A stretch of 59,328 bases of DNA from Hofstenia miamia (taxonomy: Eukaryota; Xenacoelomorpha; Acoela; Hofsteniidae), in assembly GCA_900660155.1 (NCBI GenBank), contig CABFPE010000131.1, positions 939,222 to 998,549 of the forward strand, read 5' to 3'. The translations under genes were made by a program, and so were the position numbers. Below are positions 36,275 to 47,273 of the stretch, piece by piece; position 1 is the first letter of the stretch; each line of letters begins with the position of its first letter. Under the pieces are notes generated by a model, which did no database searches, was not told the DNA's origin, and was given only the letters and a program-made list of their open reading frames with translations.

Positions 36275-39204
36275 CTAAAAAGCTTCGATAATCTCGACAA
36301 AGATATTGAGCAATTCCAGAAGAAATTTCCCGAGAGTGTAATTCCCGGGATCTTCACGAGATTCTTCATCCGCTGAAATCGACTGAGATTTAGGCACAAT
36401 GAATCCATCAACAGTCTCTACATCTTCCCAAGTCAATGAGAGCCGAAACTCACTCAACTCTTGACCTAAAATAGTAAATTTGGTTAGAGTAGTTAAATCC
36501 CAAATTCTACACTTTCCTAAGATCAGTTACAAATTAGATGGGCATCAGAAAAATAAAACTATTTCTGTACATGAAAAATATGTTTACGAAAATTTATAGA
36601 AATATAATAAATGTGTGAAGTATAGCAATTAACAGCGACGATACTCAGATTACTGATGTTGCTTTAAGGTGGTTATATCCATTTTAACTCATTTTTCAAA
36701 ATATTAAAAAATGTGTTTTAGATAACTGAAAAACTATTCTTTCAAAAAATACAAATAGTTTTGTGTAAAAACTATGTTTTAATCACGCAAAATGCATTTA
36801 AAGTTGTGTTGTTCATAAATTTACCCCTTAGCAACGTGTTTCAAGTTCAAAATTTCATAAATTATTCATTATGAACGATTATTAGAAAGAGAAAGAAGGT
36901 TGTATGTATGAAGTTGAGGCCTTCTACGCCTGTACTAAGAACAATGGAAATAGACTGAAACTTTTAAAGTTAATTTTCTCGTTTTGACAATTTGCGAGGT
37001 TTTGTTGATGATTGTGGCATTGTATAACTTTGTGAGTTTTATTGTAGAATATTGAAACTTGGCATTTTTACTCTCTATAGCATTATCTAGAGACTAGCAC
37101 TTGTCATTCTTTGATATTTTCTATTGTTAATGAAAAAATCAGAAATTTTAGTGAAACACACCTGCTAAAAAGTGAAAATAATTTAAATTTTTAATTTGAA
37201 CAGCATTTTTAAAAAAACTAATTTCTTGGAAAATTGAATATTGTCAGGCAGTAGATGAGGTTGTAAGCTTTTTAAAAATATAGTGCATTGAATTCGAATC
37301 ATTCGTCATTGAGCGTTGATGTTTGCGACGCTAAGCAACTATGGGCTAATTAGTGATTTTTTGAATTTTTTTCATTAGCGAATTTAACTTTCAAAAAAAA
37401 ACATTTTTACAAAAATATCTTTAAAACTGAAAAAAAATTTTAAAAGGGATAAACCATCTTAAAACTTTCATTGCTAATCAGCTCGCTCACTAATGAGCAG
37501 TTGTGTTTATACTGGATGCTGATAATATTACTCCTTTTGCAGATGCTAAATTTGACTATTGTAGCCTTATCTTAACTAAAATTACTTATTTAAAAAGAAT
37601 GTCTAAATCTTTTATACAAACAAATCATGAGCTGTCTAAGATCGTTCATGTGATATCTGCAATCCATTAAATAAGAAACTATTCATTCTAGTGAATTGTA
37701 AAAAAAATTCTAATACACATATACATAACATTGAGATGGCCTTCCAATCTTCGTCATCGTCTAAAATTACACATGGTCTAATCATTTATTCATCTGAAGA
37801 CAAAGCATTGAATAAATCTTAAAACTGAAAGCTTACACAAAATTTTTTGATGAAAGCTTTTCATTTTATTCTTGTTTACAATGACAAGTGTACAGATAAA
37901 AAAGTGAGAAATTTCAAATTGCATCACGTTGTAAAAATAGAGGCTCAGATGATTTGCAGACTTTGTATATTTTTCGTAATATTTCAGCTATTCTTAAACA
38001 TCAAACTCTACAATGTGGATGCATACCACCTAAATCATCGCACTGACTGACAAAGCTCGATGGAAAATGTCGAAAAACAGTAAAACAGATAATTAGGACA
38101 ATTAATCAAAATCGATCAATAGCAGGCACGCAATCCGGACAGAAACATAACCACGTAACACAATGTGTAATTTCTCACTTTCGCTTCTACGCTGTCTTAT
38201 TAATCAACAAATGAATCATTATTATTAGTTCAACATACAAGTAGCTATTAGCTGTTATCAAACTAAATCATTTGTCTCTACATAGCTTGCATTAAGAGTT
38301 TTTAAATAACTGGCATATAATGAATTTAATGTTGATAAGTTTATTTAATACCTATCGATCCAAAAACCGAAATACCAATCGGGCGAGTGAATGTGTGAGG
38401 AATGATCACAATCTCATCTCCACATGTGCAAGATGATATGTCATAATTCTGCTCTGAAGGATAGAGTGTAGATTGACTGGCATATAAATCTGCATCTCCC
38501 TTCAGTGTTTCAAGAGTTAGTGTAAGACGACCAGATTGTGTCAACTAAAGTGGGACAAAGATTAGCGGGTTTGGTGGTTACATATTTACATATTTTTAAT
38601 ATTTTAATCTTCAATTTCTATAGACTATTGATTAATGTTACTAACAAATTATACAAAAGAGATAAATAAAATTGAATGAAAAAAAAATATATATATCAAG
38701 GCTACCTCATTTTTAGTTTCCTCGTCTATTCCTTCCTTACCTCTTTCTTCTTTATTGCTCAAGAACAGAGATGTTCTTTTCAACAATTGTTTTATTCTTT
38801 TTGTGGTGTATGAGATCGTCGTTTGGGGATTGTCAATTTTTACAGATGATCTAGTTGGTTCTTCCCTGTTTTCCATGAATTGGTTTTCTGATTTTTTAAA
38901 AATCTAATGAAGTTTAGGGGGTTTCCGCTTCGGATTATGCTTTAGGGAAAAACTTTTTGGGCATTGTGCCTTTCTTCTTCTAATCTCCAAGATCACATAT
39001 CCTTCAAAAGAAGCCATTATACTTATTTATGCCGCACACAAAGAAAAGCTTGGTGATACTATTATGTCTGAAAGTTATGGTTAGCTGGTTGCTATTGCAA
39101 TTACTATGATCATTAAACAGAAGTCTCTCTACCCTCTGGGTGTCATCAGAAGAAACCCAGATTATTCAAGCAGATGACCTTTTCTTTCGTTTTTCTTCTA
39201 TTCA

Positions 39205-39287
<83 letters not shown>

Positions 39288-40792
39288 ATATATTATATAA
39301 NNNNNNNNNNNNNNNNNNNNNNNNNNNNNNNNNNNNNNNNNNNNNNNNNNNNNNNNNNNNNNNNNNNNNNNNNNNNNNNNNNNNNNNNNNNNNNNNNNNN
39401 NNNNNNNNNNNNNNNNNNNNNNNNNNNNNNNNNNNNNNNNNNNNNNNNNNNNNNNNNNNNNNNNNNNNNNNNNNNNNNNNNNNNNNNNNNNNNNNNNNNN
39501 NNNNNNNNNNNNNNNNNNNNNNNNNNNNNNNNNNNNNNNNNNNNNNNNNNNNNNNNNNNNNNNNNNNNNNNNNNNNNNNNNNNNNNNNNNNNNNNNNNNN
39601 NNNNNNNNNNNNNNNNNNNNNNNNNNNNNNNNNNNNNNNNNNNNNNNNNNNNNNNNNNNNNNNNNNNNNNNNNNNNNNNNNNNNNNNNNNNNNNNNNNNN
39701 NNNNNNNNNNNNNNNNNNNNNNNNNNNNNNNNNNNNNNNNNNNNNNNNNNNNNNNNNNNNNNNNNNNNNNNNNNNNNNNNNNNNNNNNNNNNNNNNNNNN
39801 NNNNNNNNNNNNNNNNNNNNNNNNNNNNNNNNNNNNNNNNNNNNNNNNNNNNNNNNNNNNNNNNNNNNNNNNNNNNNNNNNNNNNNNNNNNNNNNNNNNN
39901 NNNNNNNNNNNNNNNNNNNNNNNNNNNNNNNNNNNNNNNNNNNNNNNNNNNNNNNNNNNNNNNNNNNNNNNNNNNNNNNNNNNNNNNNNNNNNNNNNNNN
40001 NNNNNNNNNNNNNNNNNNNNNNNNNNNNNNNNNNNNNNNNNNNNNNNNNNNNNNNNNNNNNNNNNNNNNNNNNNNNNNNNNNNNNNNNNNNNNNNNNNNN
40101 NNNNNNNNNNNNNNNNNNNNNNNNNNNNNNNNNNNNNNNNNNNNNNNNNNNNNNNNNNNNNNNNNNNNNNNNNNNNNNNNNNNNNNNNNNNNNNNNNNNN
40201 NNNNNNNNNNNNNNNNNNNNNNNNNNNNNNNNNNNNNNNNNNNNNNNNNNNNNNNNNNNNNNNNNNNNNNNNNNNNNNNNNNNNNNNNNNNNNNNNNNNN
40301 TTTGCACGGCTAAGTGGACTTGCCAGCAGGTGGGCTTGTTCAAATGAGAAAATGCTAACCAAAAAACTATGTCCATTAACTAGTCTACACAGTAAATACA
40401 GCCAAAGTGGCAAATTCGGTCGATCGGTACATAATACTCATAATTTATTCGAATGTGTGATAATTCTAGAATAGAAGTTCAGCGACGAACGGAAACAACA
40501 AAATAATAAGAGTAATATCCATGACCTTGGATTCAATGCACTATAAGATTTTTACTTGAGAATTGAAAATTAAATGAAACTTTATTGAAGAGAACACGAA
40601 TTGGTCCAAAGTATTGACAATAATTTGTCTTTGAAACTCAACCATGATATTGTGCACTGCAATACTAACCTTATAGTAGGTCCAGTTTCCCTCAGCTACA
40701 GAGCCACGGACAGTTCGACTTGTACTTCCATATTCAAGCCAACATAATTGCAGACTAGTGATCAATAACACATTCTGAATTATAAAAAACAT
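36275..40792 (-). CDS. C6orf120: C6orf120/UPF0669 homologue, complete, three exons
   Basis: Exons: 40792-40670 (41 codons; donor GTTAGT), 38544-38352 (acceptor CACTTTAG; donor GTATTA, phase 1) and 36465-36275 (acceptor ACTATTTTAG; stop). They join without a frame break into 168 residues (human about 191). Residues 1 to about 20 form a signal peptide (MFFIIQNVLLITSLQLCW). NWT at 36-38 is an N-glycosylation site. The core LTLETLKGDADLYASQSTLYPS, then CTCGDEIVIIPHTFTRPIGISVFG matches the family core (LSTLKGDADLYVSDSTLHPS, VTCGQDVV, FQRPVGIGIYG). The C-terminal helix GKFLLELLNIFVEIIEAF matches the hydrophobic human tail. Family members are secreted glycoproteins; human C6orf120 has been reported to promote CD4 T-cell apoptosis, a role not transferable here. 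Intron 1 (2.1 kb) contains a 1000-N gap; intron 2 is 1.9 kb. The ATG lies 7 nt after a splice-acceptor-like site and 151 bp after the CABIN1 stop. Confidence 0.88.
38649..38876 (-). other. 75-codon ORF inside C6orf120 intron 1
   Basis: A polar frame (starts MENREEPTRSSVK, rich in E, K, R, S) on the same strand as the host gene, between exons 1 and 2. A GAG|GTAGCC donor-like site falls within its 3' part. It could be an alternative exon or chance; no family similarity. Confidence 0.2.
39206..39287. repeat. (CTAT)n microsatellite at gap edge
   Basis: About 20 tandem TCTA units passing into TATATATTATATAA and then N. Confidence 0.95.
39301..40300. other. Assembly gap, exactly 1000 N
   Basis: Placeholder gap following the tetranucleotide repeat, within C6orf120 intron 1. 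Long frames across it are artefacts. Confidence 0.98.
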
Positions 40793-40815
40793 AACATTCC
40801 TAAAACAATAATAAC
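40793..40815 (-). promoter_or_regulatory. Splice acceptor immediately upstream of C6orf120 ATG (candidate trans-splice site)
   Basis: Minus strand reads TTATTATTGTTTTAG, then GAATGTT, then ATG. A T-rich tract ending in AG at 40801-40800 leaves a 7-nt leader. No room remains for an upstream exon before the CABIN1 poly(A) signal about 100 nt away, so a spliced leader is the simplest donor. Inference from sequence only. Confidence 0.55.
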
Positions 40816-40902
40816 AGTGAGCATTAGAATTGTAGTAGCTATTTGTGATTATAATTTGGATAAATCTAAATTTTAAAACAGCTGACTAACAATCTAAAAC
40901 AA

Positions 40903-40908
40903 TTTATT
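40903..40908 (-). terminator. Poly(A) signal AATAAA of CABIN1
   Basis: AATAAA 36 nt beyond the CABIN1 stop and about 95 nt before the acceptor that precedes C6orf120. Confidence 0.65.
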
Positions 40909-40943
40909 TACACTTCACTTTCACACGTCTGAACATATAACTA

Positions 40944-43900
40944 CTAACTTTCTTTTTCATCAGGCTCGGAATCGGATTTCGGAGTTTGTTCAATATTTGA
41001 TTCATTTTTGTTGGCAATAGGTTTAGCTTTCTTCTTTTTTAAGGCTTCACTACAATATTTTAAAGCAACATCTAAAGAGACGTTCTCTTCATTTGAAATT
41101 TGCTTATAACTTTGACAGAGCAGATCTCCTATTTTGTTCAAGCAATGATTTTTAATTTTGGATAAAATAGAATAGACAGAAAAAATTTGAAGTAATTGTT
41201 TTATTCCTGTGACCAATGTTGAAGAAAAACAACGGAAAATACAAAGTTCACACAACCCAGCAAATTTAGTTAGGAACGATTTTCGTGAGGTTTCATTTAA
41301 GTACATTTTGTGACTGTCAGGAACTCGTTGTAGAGATGTGGTAATGCAGATTAAGAGATCGATTTCATCACGATTTTCTAGAATTTTGAACAAAAGATCA
41401 ACAATTTTGCAGAGGAAGGTAGCGAAGTTTCCAGGGCGGTCGATGTCAGGGGAAGGTATGTGCCATGAATTGGAAAATATATTGGATGATTTCTTTTCCT
41501 GGAATAGAGCTGGTATTGATTTATAACCGTTTCCAATCAAGATATTTAATGCTTGTTCTGCATCATTACAGTTTTTATAAAAATTCCATGCAATAAAATA
41601 AATAGACTTAAAATGTTGATGATAACGCAGAAGACACTGCTCAATTGGATATAGAAAGAAGTCTTTATCTTCAGATTTAAAAATGCGACATTCCAAGTCA
41701 TCAACGAGCTCGGAGTGTTTTTGCTTTTGCTCAAGTGTTTCCAATCCAAAATGTTTATGAATAAATTCAGAATTATAGAAGTCTTTCAAATATCCAACTA
41801 CGTCGAAAAGCTGATCAGGGTGTTTCGTAACATACTTCGATGCCGAGTTAAACACACGGTAAACAATTTCAACAGCTTCAACGGAATATTTAGCGGGGTT
41901 ATTGATTGCAACTTTTTTAGGAAATCTAGCACCTGACATAACTAAATGTTCAGAGGAAGAAATGTAATGATTCAAAAATTGCTTAAAATCATCACTAGTT
42001 TTCTCAGATATTTTGCCTAAAATGTAGTGAACTGTCCACATTTCATCCTGTCCAGATAAACCTGCTTGAACTAGATTTTGTTTGGCTTGAGTTAAGCACT
42101 TATTAGCTAAATTGTAATAAGAATCGATATTAATTTTGGCCTTTTTCAATCGCGATGTAAATGAAAATATTGTATAAAATGTAAGAGAACTCTCAATAAT
42201 TAACGTGTTTTCAATTCGAAAGTGATTAGCGGTTTTAAAGCTTTTAAATGTTTTTCTAATATCTGAAAAAACTCGGTCAAGAGGAACTTTATCAAATCCA
42301 ATTATATTGTTGTTCACAATACTTGTCAAAGCTAAGGCCATACCAGCCCATGAATCAAACCTGCTGGGATTAAACCAAAGATCCTTAGCATAATATTCAA
42401 CAACTTTTTCCATTCCCAGTTTCTGGTTTTTGAGGAAATAATCAGCAAGTAGATAGAAAACATTTGCAACCCAAGGCTGAGACTTCTTTATGTCTATTGC
42501 AGAAGGATGTGACTGGAATTCAACATCATCATTTTGCCAGAAAGCCTCAAGCTTGGTAGACAGCATAGAAAACTTAAAATCTTCATCAGATATCGATATT
42601 AATTTAGAAAAAAGCTGTTCGCTATCATGAGTCAGCTTACTTGACTTTTCCTCATAGCCCGGAAGTTCTACAGGAGCGAAGTAAGAATATATTTCATTCA
42701 CCTCCGATGGATTTATGTCTAAATGAGTACATTTATGTGAATCAAGAGGTCTGCCCTTCTTCTTGCGCACCCCAAATAAACAGGAGTAGCATTGATCAAT
42801 GTCGTCTTCGAATGAACGATAGCACGGTGTATTAACAACAGAAGACATTTCCCTAGAAATCTCTGCAATTGTAAATCGCAATAATTTGCCATTCTCAACA
42901 GTACACCATTGATGATTTTTCCAATATTTATGACCCTCACGAAGTAATGTAATAGCGAGTGACTTTTCATCGGGTTTATTCGTCAGGTACTCACTCACTT
43001 CCAATTTCGTAGATGCATGATTTATCAAATGATATAACAATATCCACGTGGATGATGAATTAATAACTTTAGATTCAATTTCATCATCAGCCTTTTCGTT
43101 GCCACTGTCAGAATTTGAAACTTGTATTAATGTGGTTTCAATAATTTTAAGCAAACTTCGAATTAAATAAGGTATTACACTAGAATTAAGATCATTGACA
43201 ATTGCAGCAGCATCTGAAGATTGTGTAAGCATTTCTTCAAATTCAATAATAAAAGAATTTAGTTGACCAATATATCGATCACGATTATTAACATATGAAT
43301 CCGTTAGGCCAACAATAAGATAGGCAAGGCTGGAATATGTGTTCTTTTGTAGTTTCTCCAGAGAATCTTTAAATAAAAAAAGTTCCTCCACATACTTATT
43401 ACACATCACATCCAATGAAGTCGTCCCTGAAACTAACTCATTGACTTCTTTAATCACATTATCATGTCTGCTTGCATTAAATAAATATGCGACTCTTTGC
43501 CTTTTGCTATCGTATTCAATTGAATTACTAATATTTGTTAAAAGATCCTTTGACAGAAATTGACAACAAAGAGAATTTAAATGCCGCAGATTTATTGTTG
43601 AAATGGATCTCACGCAGCTCAAGCATTCTAAAACATTTGAGCAGCTGGAAAGCATGGTGCTACAATTTGAAGGATTGTTCTTCATGATTTCAAGAAGAGC
43701 ACACAAAAAATAAAATCTGCAAACGTGAGGTGTAAATTTATCTCCAAACACCTTAGGATTATTGATTATGAAAGAATGCAAATCAATCAAATCATTCTCA
43801 ATTTCCGAGATATTTGGGGAAATCTCATTTGGAGTTCGAAAGGAGAAATCGTTGGTATCTTTAACAAATGTAACATGTCTGAATACTGCGATTTCCGAAT

Positions 43901-45422
43901 AAATTAATACAATCTCAAAGTAAATAGCAGATTGCGTTGCAAGTTCAGAATCTAGGTTGCCAGCAATTCGAAAACTGCTGCGCAACTTCTCATACAGAGT
44001 AACAAAGATTCTTTGCAGCTGATTGGTCCAATCAATGTCCAATACAAAAACGGAACAGTATTCTAAAAAATATAAAATTAAATCAGAAATGGAATGTTTT
44101 TGATCAAATTTTTGCAAAAATTCTAAAGATCGCAATCTTTCAACTTCATGATCTAATGATGAATCGTCCATAGAATCATTTAAAAATGACAGGTCACTAC
44201 TAAAACTGGTATTTAATAATTGTAGTGACTCGGGTACAAACTCGTTCAAAATTGAAAAAATATTTTTGTAGTCGCTTTTTTCATCAGTAGCCCCCTCACC
44301 TCGAGATGATTTTTTGAATGGAACCCAAAAATCCAAATCCAGCTTCCGCTTCTTTGAAGGAGAACTCGTGTCTTTGTCATCTTTTAAATGAATAACTGCT
44401 TCACAAGAAATATCAGAGTCATCTTTCAAATCGTTACATTGATTACGAAGTCCACATTTGCATTTATTATAGGGTTTCATGGATATCGAATCTTCAATGA
44501 ACTTTGAAATTGTGACTAAATTCAAAAAACCAGCTTCAGCGTTCTTAAAGCTATCACTCATCTTAGTATCTAAATTTAGATTAACAATTGCGGTGAATGA
44601 CAAATTATCAGAAGCTAAAACATGTTCATGTGTGCCTAAAAGATGTTCACCTATTGCTGTAAATGAAAGATTATCATTATTCAAAATTTCTGGAGATGTG
44701 ACATTTTGAATATAGTGTTGATGCGGAACTTGAAGATAGAACCCAGCATCCAAATCATTAACTTCTTCTCTAAATAAAACAAGTTCATTGTCGGGTATAC
44801 GGCTCAACAACTTCTCATCATATAAATAAGATATACTTTCCATAGAAACTCTTAAAGCTTTCAGCTTTTTACAAACAATTAGTCCAACTAAATAGTTTGG
44901 GGTGGCCAAGAAGGCATCTCGCAATACGGAAATACATGATTCATAACTTCCAAAAGCAAAATATAGTTTAAGAAGTTTATCCAAACACAACATGTGACGC
45001 TTGTTTATTTGTAAAGCTTTCTCAAACGCATCTATAGCAATGTAATTATTTTTAATTTGAATTGCTAAACAGCCTATCTTATACCACAAAGTTATGTCCT
45101 GCTCGTCCAAACTTGATGCTTTCATAAAAAGATCCAAAGCTTTACTGAGCTCACCACTAGCTTCATTAAGTCTTCCCAAATGTTTAAGCGCAGAGAATTT
45201 GATAACCAATAAGTCTCTGTTTACATCTTCAGTCGAAACAAGATTGTGCAAAACTTTTAAATCTAAAATTTGCTCTAGCAGTTTCTTGCATTCATCAGCA
45301 TTCTTCCCATGCTCAATGTTATCCAATATCTTATTATGGATCAAGTGGGCTTTGGAAATTTCCGCTTCATTTGCGCTGATAATCAATGAGTTATCATTCG
45401 ATGACTCATCAACGTATTCCAT
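40944..45422 (-). CDS. CABIN1: CABIN1/Hir3-like TPR scaffold protein, single 1492-residue ORF
   Basis: CABIN1 (yeast Hir3) is the TPR scaffold of the HIRA-UBN-CABIN1 complex that deposits histone H3.3 independently of replication. Residues about 20-190 form TPR repeats closely matching human CABIN1: LDLFMKASSLDEQDITLWYKIGCLAIQIKNNYIAIDAFEKALQINKRHMLCLDKLL against human [23 protein letters not shown]...[22 protein letters not shown]. A basic KKRK nuclear-localisation candidate is at 357-360. More TPR-like helices run through the second half (WVANVFYLLADYFLKNQ, WFNPSRFDSWAGMALAL around 1000). The tail is acidic. It is shorter than human (about 2220) and near Hir3 size; the vertebrate C-terminal calcineurin/MEF2-binding part is not evident. 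No intron interrupts 4.5 kb. The start is the first ATG after an in-frame stop. A DNLSFTAI motif occurs twice, about 22 residues apart (249-256, 272-279). Confidence 0.85.
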   Translation of the reverse strand: MEYVDESSNDNSLIISANEAEISKAHLIHNKILDNIEHGKNADECKKLLEQILDLKVLHNLVSTEDVNRDLLVIKFSALKHLGRLNEASGELSKALDLFMKASSLDEQDITLWYKIGCLAIQIKNNYIAIDAFEKALQINKRHMLCLDKLLKLYFAFGSYESCISVLRDAFLATPNYLVGLIVCKKLKALRVSMESISYLYDEKLLSRIPDNELVLFREEVNDLDAGFYLQVPHQHYIQNVTSPEILNNDNLSFTAIGEHLLGTHEHVLASDNLSFTAIVNLNLDTKMSDSFKNAEAGFLNLVTISKFIEDSISMKPYNKCKCGLRNQCNDLKDDSDISCEAVIHLKDDKDTSSPSKKRKLDLDFWVPFKKSSRGEGATDEKSDYKNIFSILNEFVPESLQLLNTSFSSDLSFLNDSMDDSSLDHEVERLRSLEFLQKFDQKHSISDLILYFLEYCSVFVLDIDWTNQLQRIFVTLYEKLRSSFRIAGNLDSELATQSAIYFEIVLIYSEIAVFRHVTFVKDTNDFSFRTPNEISPNISEIENDLIDLHSFIINNPKVFGDKFTPHVCRFYFLCALLEIMKNNPSNCSTMLSSCSNVLECLSCVRSISTINLRHLNSLCCQFLSKDLLTNISNSIEYDSKRQRVAYLFNASRHDNVIKEVNELVSGTTSLDVMCNKYVEELFLFKDSLEKLQKNTYSSLAYLIVGLTDSYVNNRDRYIGQLNSFIIEFEEMLTQSSDAAAIVNDLNSSVIPYLIRSLLKIIETTLIQVSNSDSGNEKADDEIESKVINSSSTWILLYHLINHASTKLEVSEYLTNKPDEKSLAITLLREGHKYWKNHQWCTVENGKLLRFTIAEISREMSSVVNTPCYRSFEDDIDQCYSCLFGVRKKKGRPLDSHKCTHLDINPSEVNEIYSYFAPVELPGYEEKSSKLTHDSEQLFSKLISISDEDFKFSMLSTKLEAFWQNDDVEFQSHPSAIDIKKSQPWVANVFYLLADYFLKNQKLGMEKVVEYYAKDLWFNPSRFDSWAGMALALTSIVNNNIIGFDKVPLDRVFSDIRKTFKSFKTANHFRIENTLIIESSLTFYTIFSFTSRLKKAKINIDSYYNLANKCLTQAKQNLVQAGLSGQDEMWTVHYILGKISEKTSDDFKQFLNHYISSSEHLVMSGARFPKKVAINNPAKYSVEAVEIVYRVFNSASKYVTKHPDQLFDVVGYLKDFYNSEFIHKHFGLETLEQKQKHSELVDDLECRIFKSEDKDFFLYPIEQCLLRYHQHFKSIYFIAWNFYKNCNDAEQALNILIGNGYKSIPALFQEKKSSNIFSNSWHIPSPDIDRPGNFATFLCKIVDLLFKILENRDEIDLLICITTSLQRVPDSHKMYLNETSRKSFLTKFAGLCELCIFRCFSSTLVTGIKQLLQIFSVYSILSKIKNHCLNKIGDLLCQSYKQISNEENVSLDVALKYCSEALKKKKAKPIANKNESNIEQTPKSDSEPDEKES

Positions 45423-45460
45423 TTGCTGGCATTTCTCTGCAAATCTAAAACGAATAAACT
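45423..45460 (-). promoter_or_regulatory. Splice acceptor upstream of CABIN1 ATG
   Basis: Minus strand has TTTATTCGTTTTAG (AG at 45446-45445) 22 nt before the ATG, and a second GCAG 14 nt before it. Either a 5' UTR intron or a trans-splice acceptor. Confidence 0.4.
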
Positions 45461-46391
45461 TGGTGATGAACTTACATATTTAAACAATTATATGTAAAAC
45501 TATATATATGAATTCAGGCGATATATATAACATAATATAATTAAATTTGATACTAGTCACATCATAACATGAATTTGTTTACTATTGCAAACTGCAATTT
45601 TTTAGCTTATAAACTTCTAAATCCCATTTATCAAAGCAAATACTTGGGTTCTTCGCACAATGATTAAACGAGTAACAATGGGGGGGGGCCAAAAAGTTAA
45701 AAAATGAAAAAAGTTTAGCAGGGATAACATTTAAGTACAATGCTAAAATAATATTATCAGGGTAGGACTTTCATATCCATAGCTGTGCAGAGAAAATACA
45801 GTCTCGATTGTCCATTGAAGATAATAGAAAACGTAATTGCGCATGGAATGGAGTCTTCTACATACATAATAGCAGATGCCTAGAAAAGATTAAACGAGTT
45901 AGATTTAAAACAAGATTCGTACTAAGCGCATACATAGTTTATCTCAAAAGAAATGGCATTCAAATAATTGTTATATTACTTAGATCATATCAGTAGATAG
46001 TAAATTCTATATTTTATCAAAGATATATTTTTACTAGACAATCTTGTAAAATATCTGGTGCTTACATATAATTACAAAGAAACAATGTTTTTACAGGATG
46101 TCAGTGTGCCCTAAAGTATAAATTTCGAATTTTACAACAATGCTTCAACATTACAATTGCCTAAACGGAAATACTTTACTGACCTACTTAAAATCATAAT
46201 ATAAAATACATATAAAGAATTAAAAACTAAAATAATAACATCTAAATAGAATTTAAAAATTATGCAATTGAAAAGCAAACGATTAACAACTATTCAATAA
46301 ATTTCAGATAAATTTCTTTACAAATTTACAAACTCCATCCATCAATTGTATAAAAGAGCCTAAAAAACAACTTTTAAATCTTTATCATCGA
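45461..46391. other. Intergenic, no gene recognised
   Basis: AT-rich. A poly-G run lies at about 45680-45688. No promoter motif can be called with confidence. Confidence 0.45.
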
Positions 46392-46772
46392 ATGACGAAG
46401 TTCTTGATGAACTGTACAAAGCGAATTGTAGTAGAATTCCAATATCAATCGAAACCTAAAAATCATTTACTCAATATTCCAACCATGAATTCTAAATTGC
46501 CAATAAAATCTTTACAGAAAATCTTTCAATCAGAAAAAATTACTTCATCACTGTGCAATTTTAAATTTAGTTACGAGACCATTGCGATTCCAAGTTTAGA
46601 AATACAACCAGGACACGATTTAACTTTAAAAATTTTAACGAACTACAGTTTATGGCTCTACGATGCCTTAATGCCAAATTTGCACTGCATCCACTTTAGG
46701 CTAAGGATACAATATCTAAACGGCAGCAAGAACTATTTAAATATTTTTAATCCCGACTGTTTCCTCTTTTGA
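46392..46772 (+). CDS. Orphan 126-codon ORF, function unknown
   Basis: Begins with ATG and ends TGA. The second half alternates hydrophobic and polar residues (YETIAIPSLEIQPGHDLTLKILTNYSLWLYDALMPN), suggesting beta strands, which is longer and more balanced than chance frames nearby. No family recognised. It could be a lineage-specific gene, one exon, or chance. Confidence 0.25.
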   Translation: MTKFLMNCTKRIVVEFQYQSKPKNHLLNIPTMNSKLPIKSLQKIFQSEKITSSLCNFKFSYETIAIPSLEIQPGHDLTLKILTNYSLWLYDALMPNLHCIHFRLRIQYLNGSKNYLNIFNPDCFLF

Positions 46773-46996
46773 AAATAATTTTAGGAATTTTGCTTCATGG
46801 GGAATTCAGATAGAAGTATATTTTTAAAGCTCTTTGTTAAATTTGTAATGCCATTATTCAGTTAATACTAAAATGGCGAAGTTAGTTAGTTCGACAATGT
46901 TAGGAATACACAAGCAATACAAAATTCATTTTTTTAACACTGGGCATTAAATATTTATTGCTTAGGCATATTTAGGATTCGTAATCATGGACCCCT

Positions 46997-47273
46997 ATCG
47001 GGATTGGAATCGGGAAATTTTCCAGTGCGATAACGAAAAAAATATTTAAATTTATTCGACCGCGCTATCATTTCATATTTTAGGTACATAGTGGCTCATC
47101 GTGTTCTTAGGCTACACCCAAATATTTTGAAGCCCATTCCCAATACCGTAAAAGAAAACAAATTTATAACATTAAAGTTGCTGTATATTCTGGCTGATGT
47201 TGTATGCCGCGCAATTGGACAACTTTTATTAGAGGTGAATCGATACATCGTCAAATGGATTACTTTTTACTAA
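46997..47273 (+). CDS. Possible small two-exon gene, function unknown
   Basis: ATG at 46997 opens MDPYRDWNREIFQ. A weak donor (CA|GTGCGA) and an acceptor TTTCATATTTTAG ending near 47081 would join it to an open frame continuing YIVAHRVLRLHPNILKP and ending KWITFY at 47273, about 76 residues. The frame has a hydrophobic helix around LKLLYILADVVC. No family recognised; the intron would be about 60 bp. Speculative. Confidence 0.2.

Noticed and set aside
39140-40474. Long frames of 366-444 codons on both strands with IYLS repeats
   Set aside because: They are the (CTAT)n microsatellite plus the 1000-N gap, not coding.
41338-45483. Several 60-129-codon plus-strand frames over CABIN1
   Set aside because: Antisense shadows of the intact 1492-codon gene with no features of their own.
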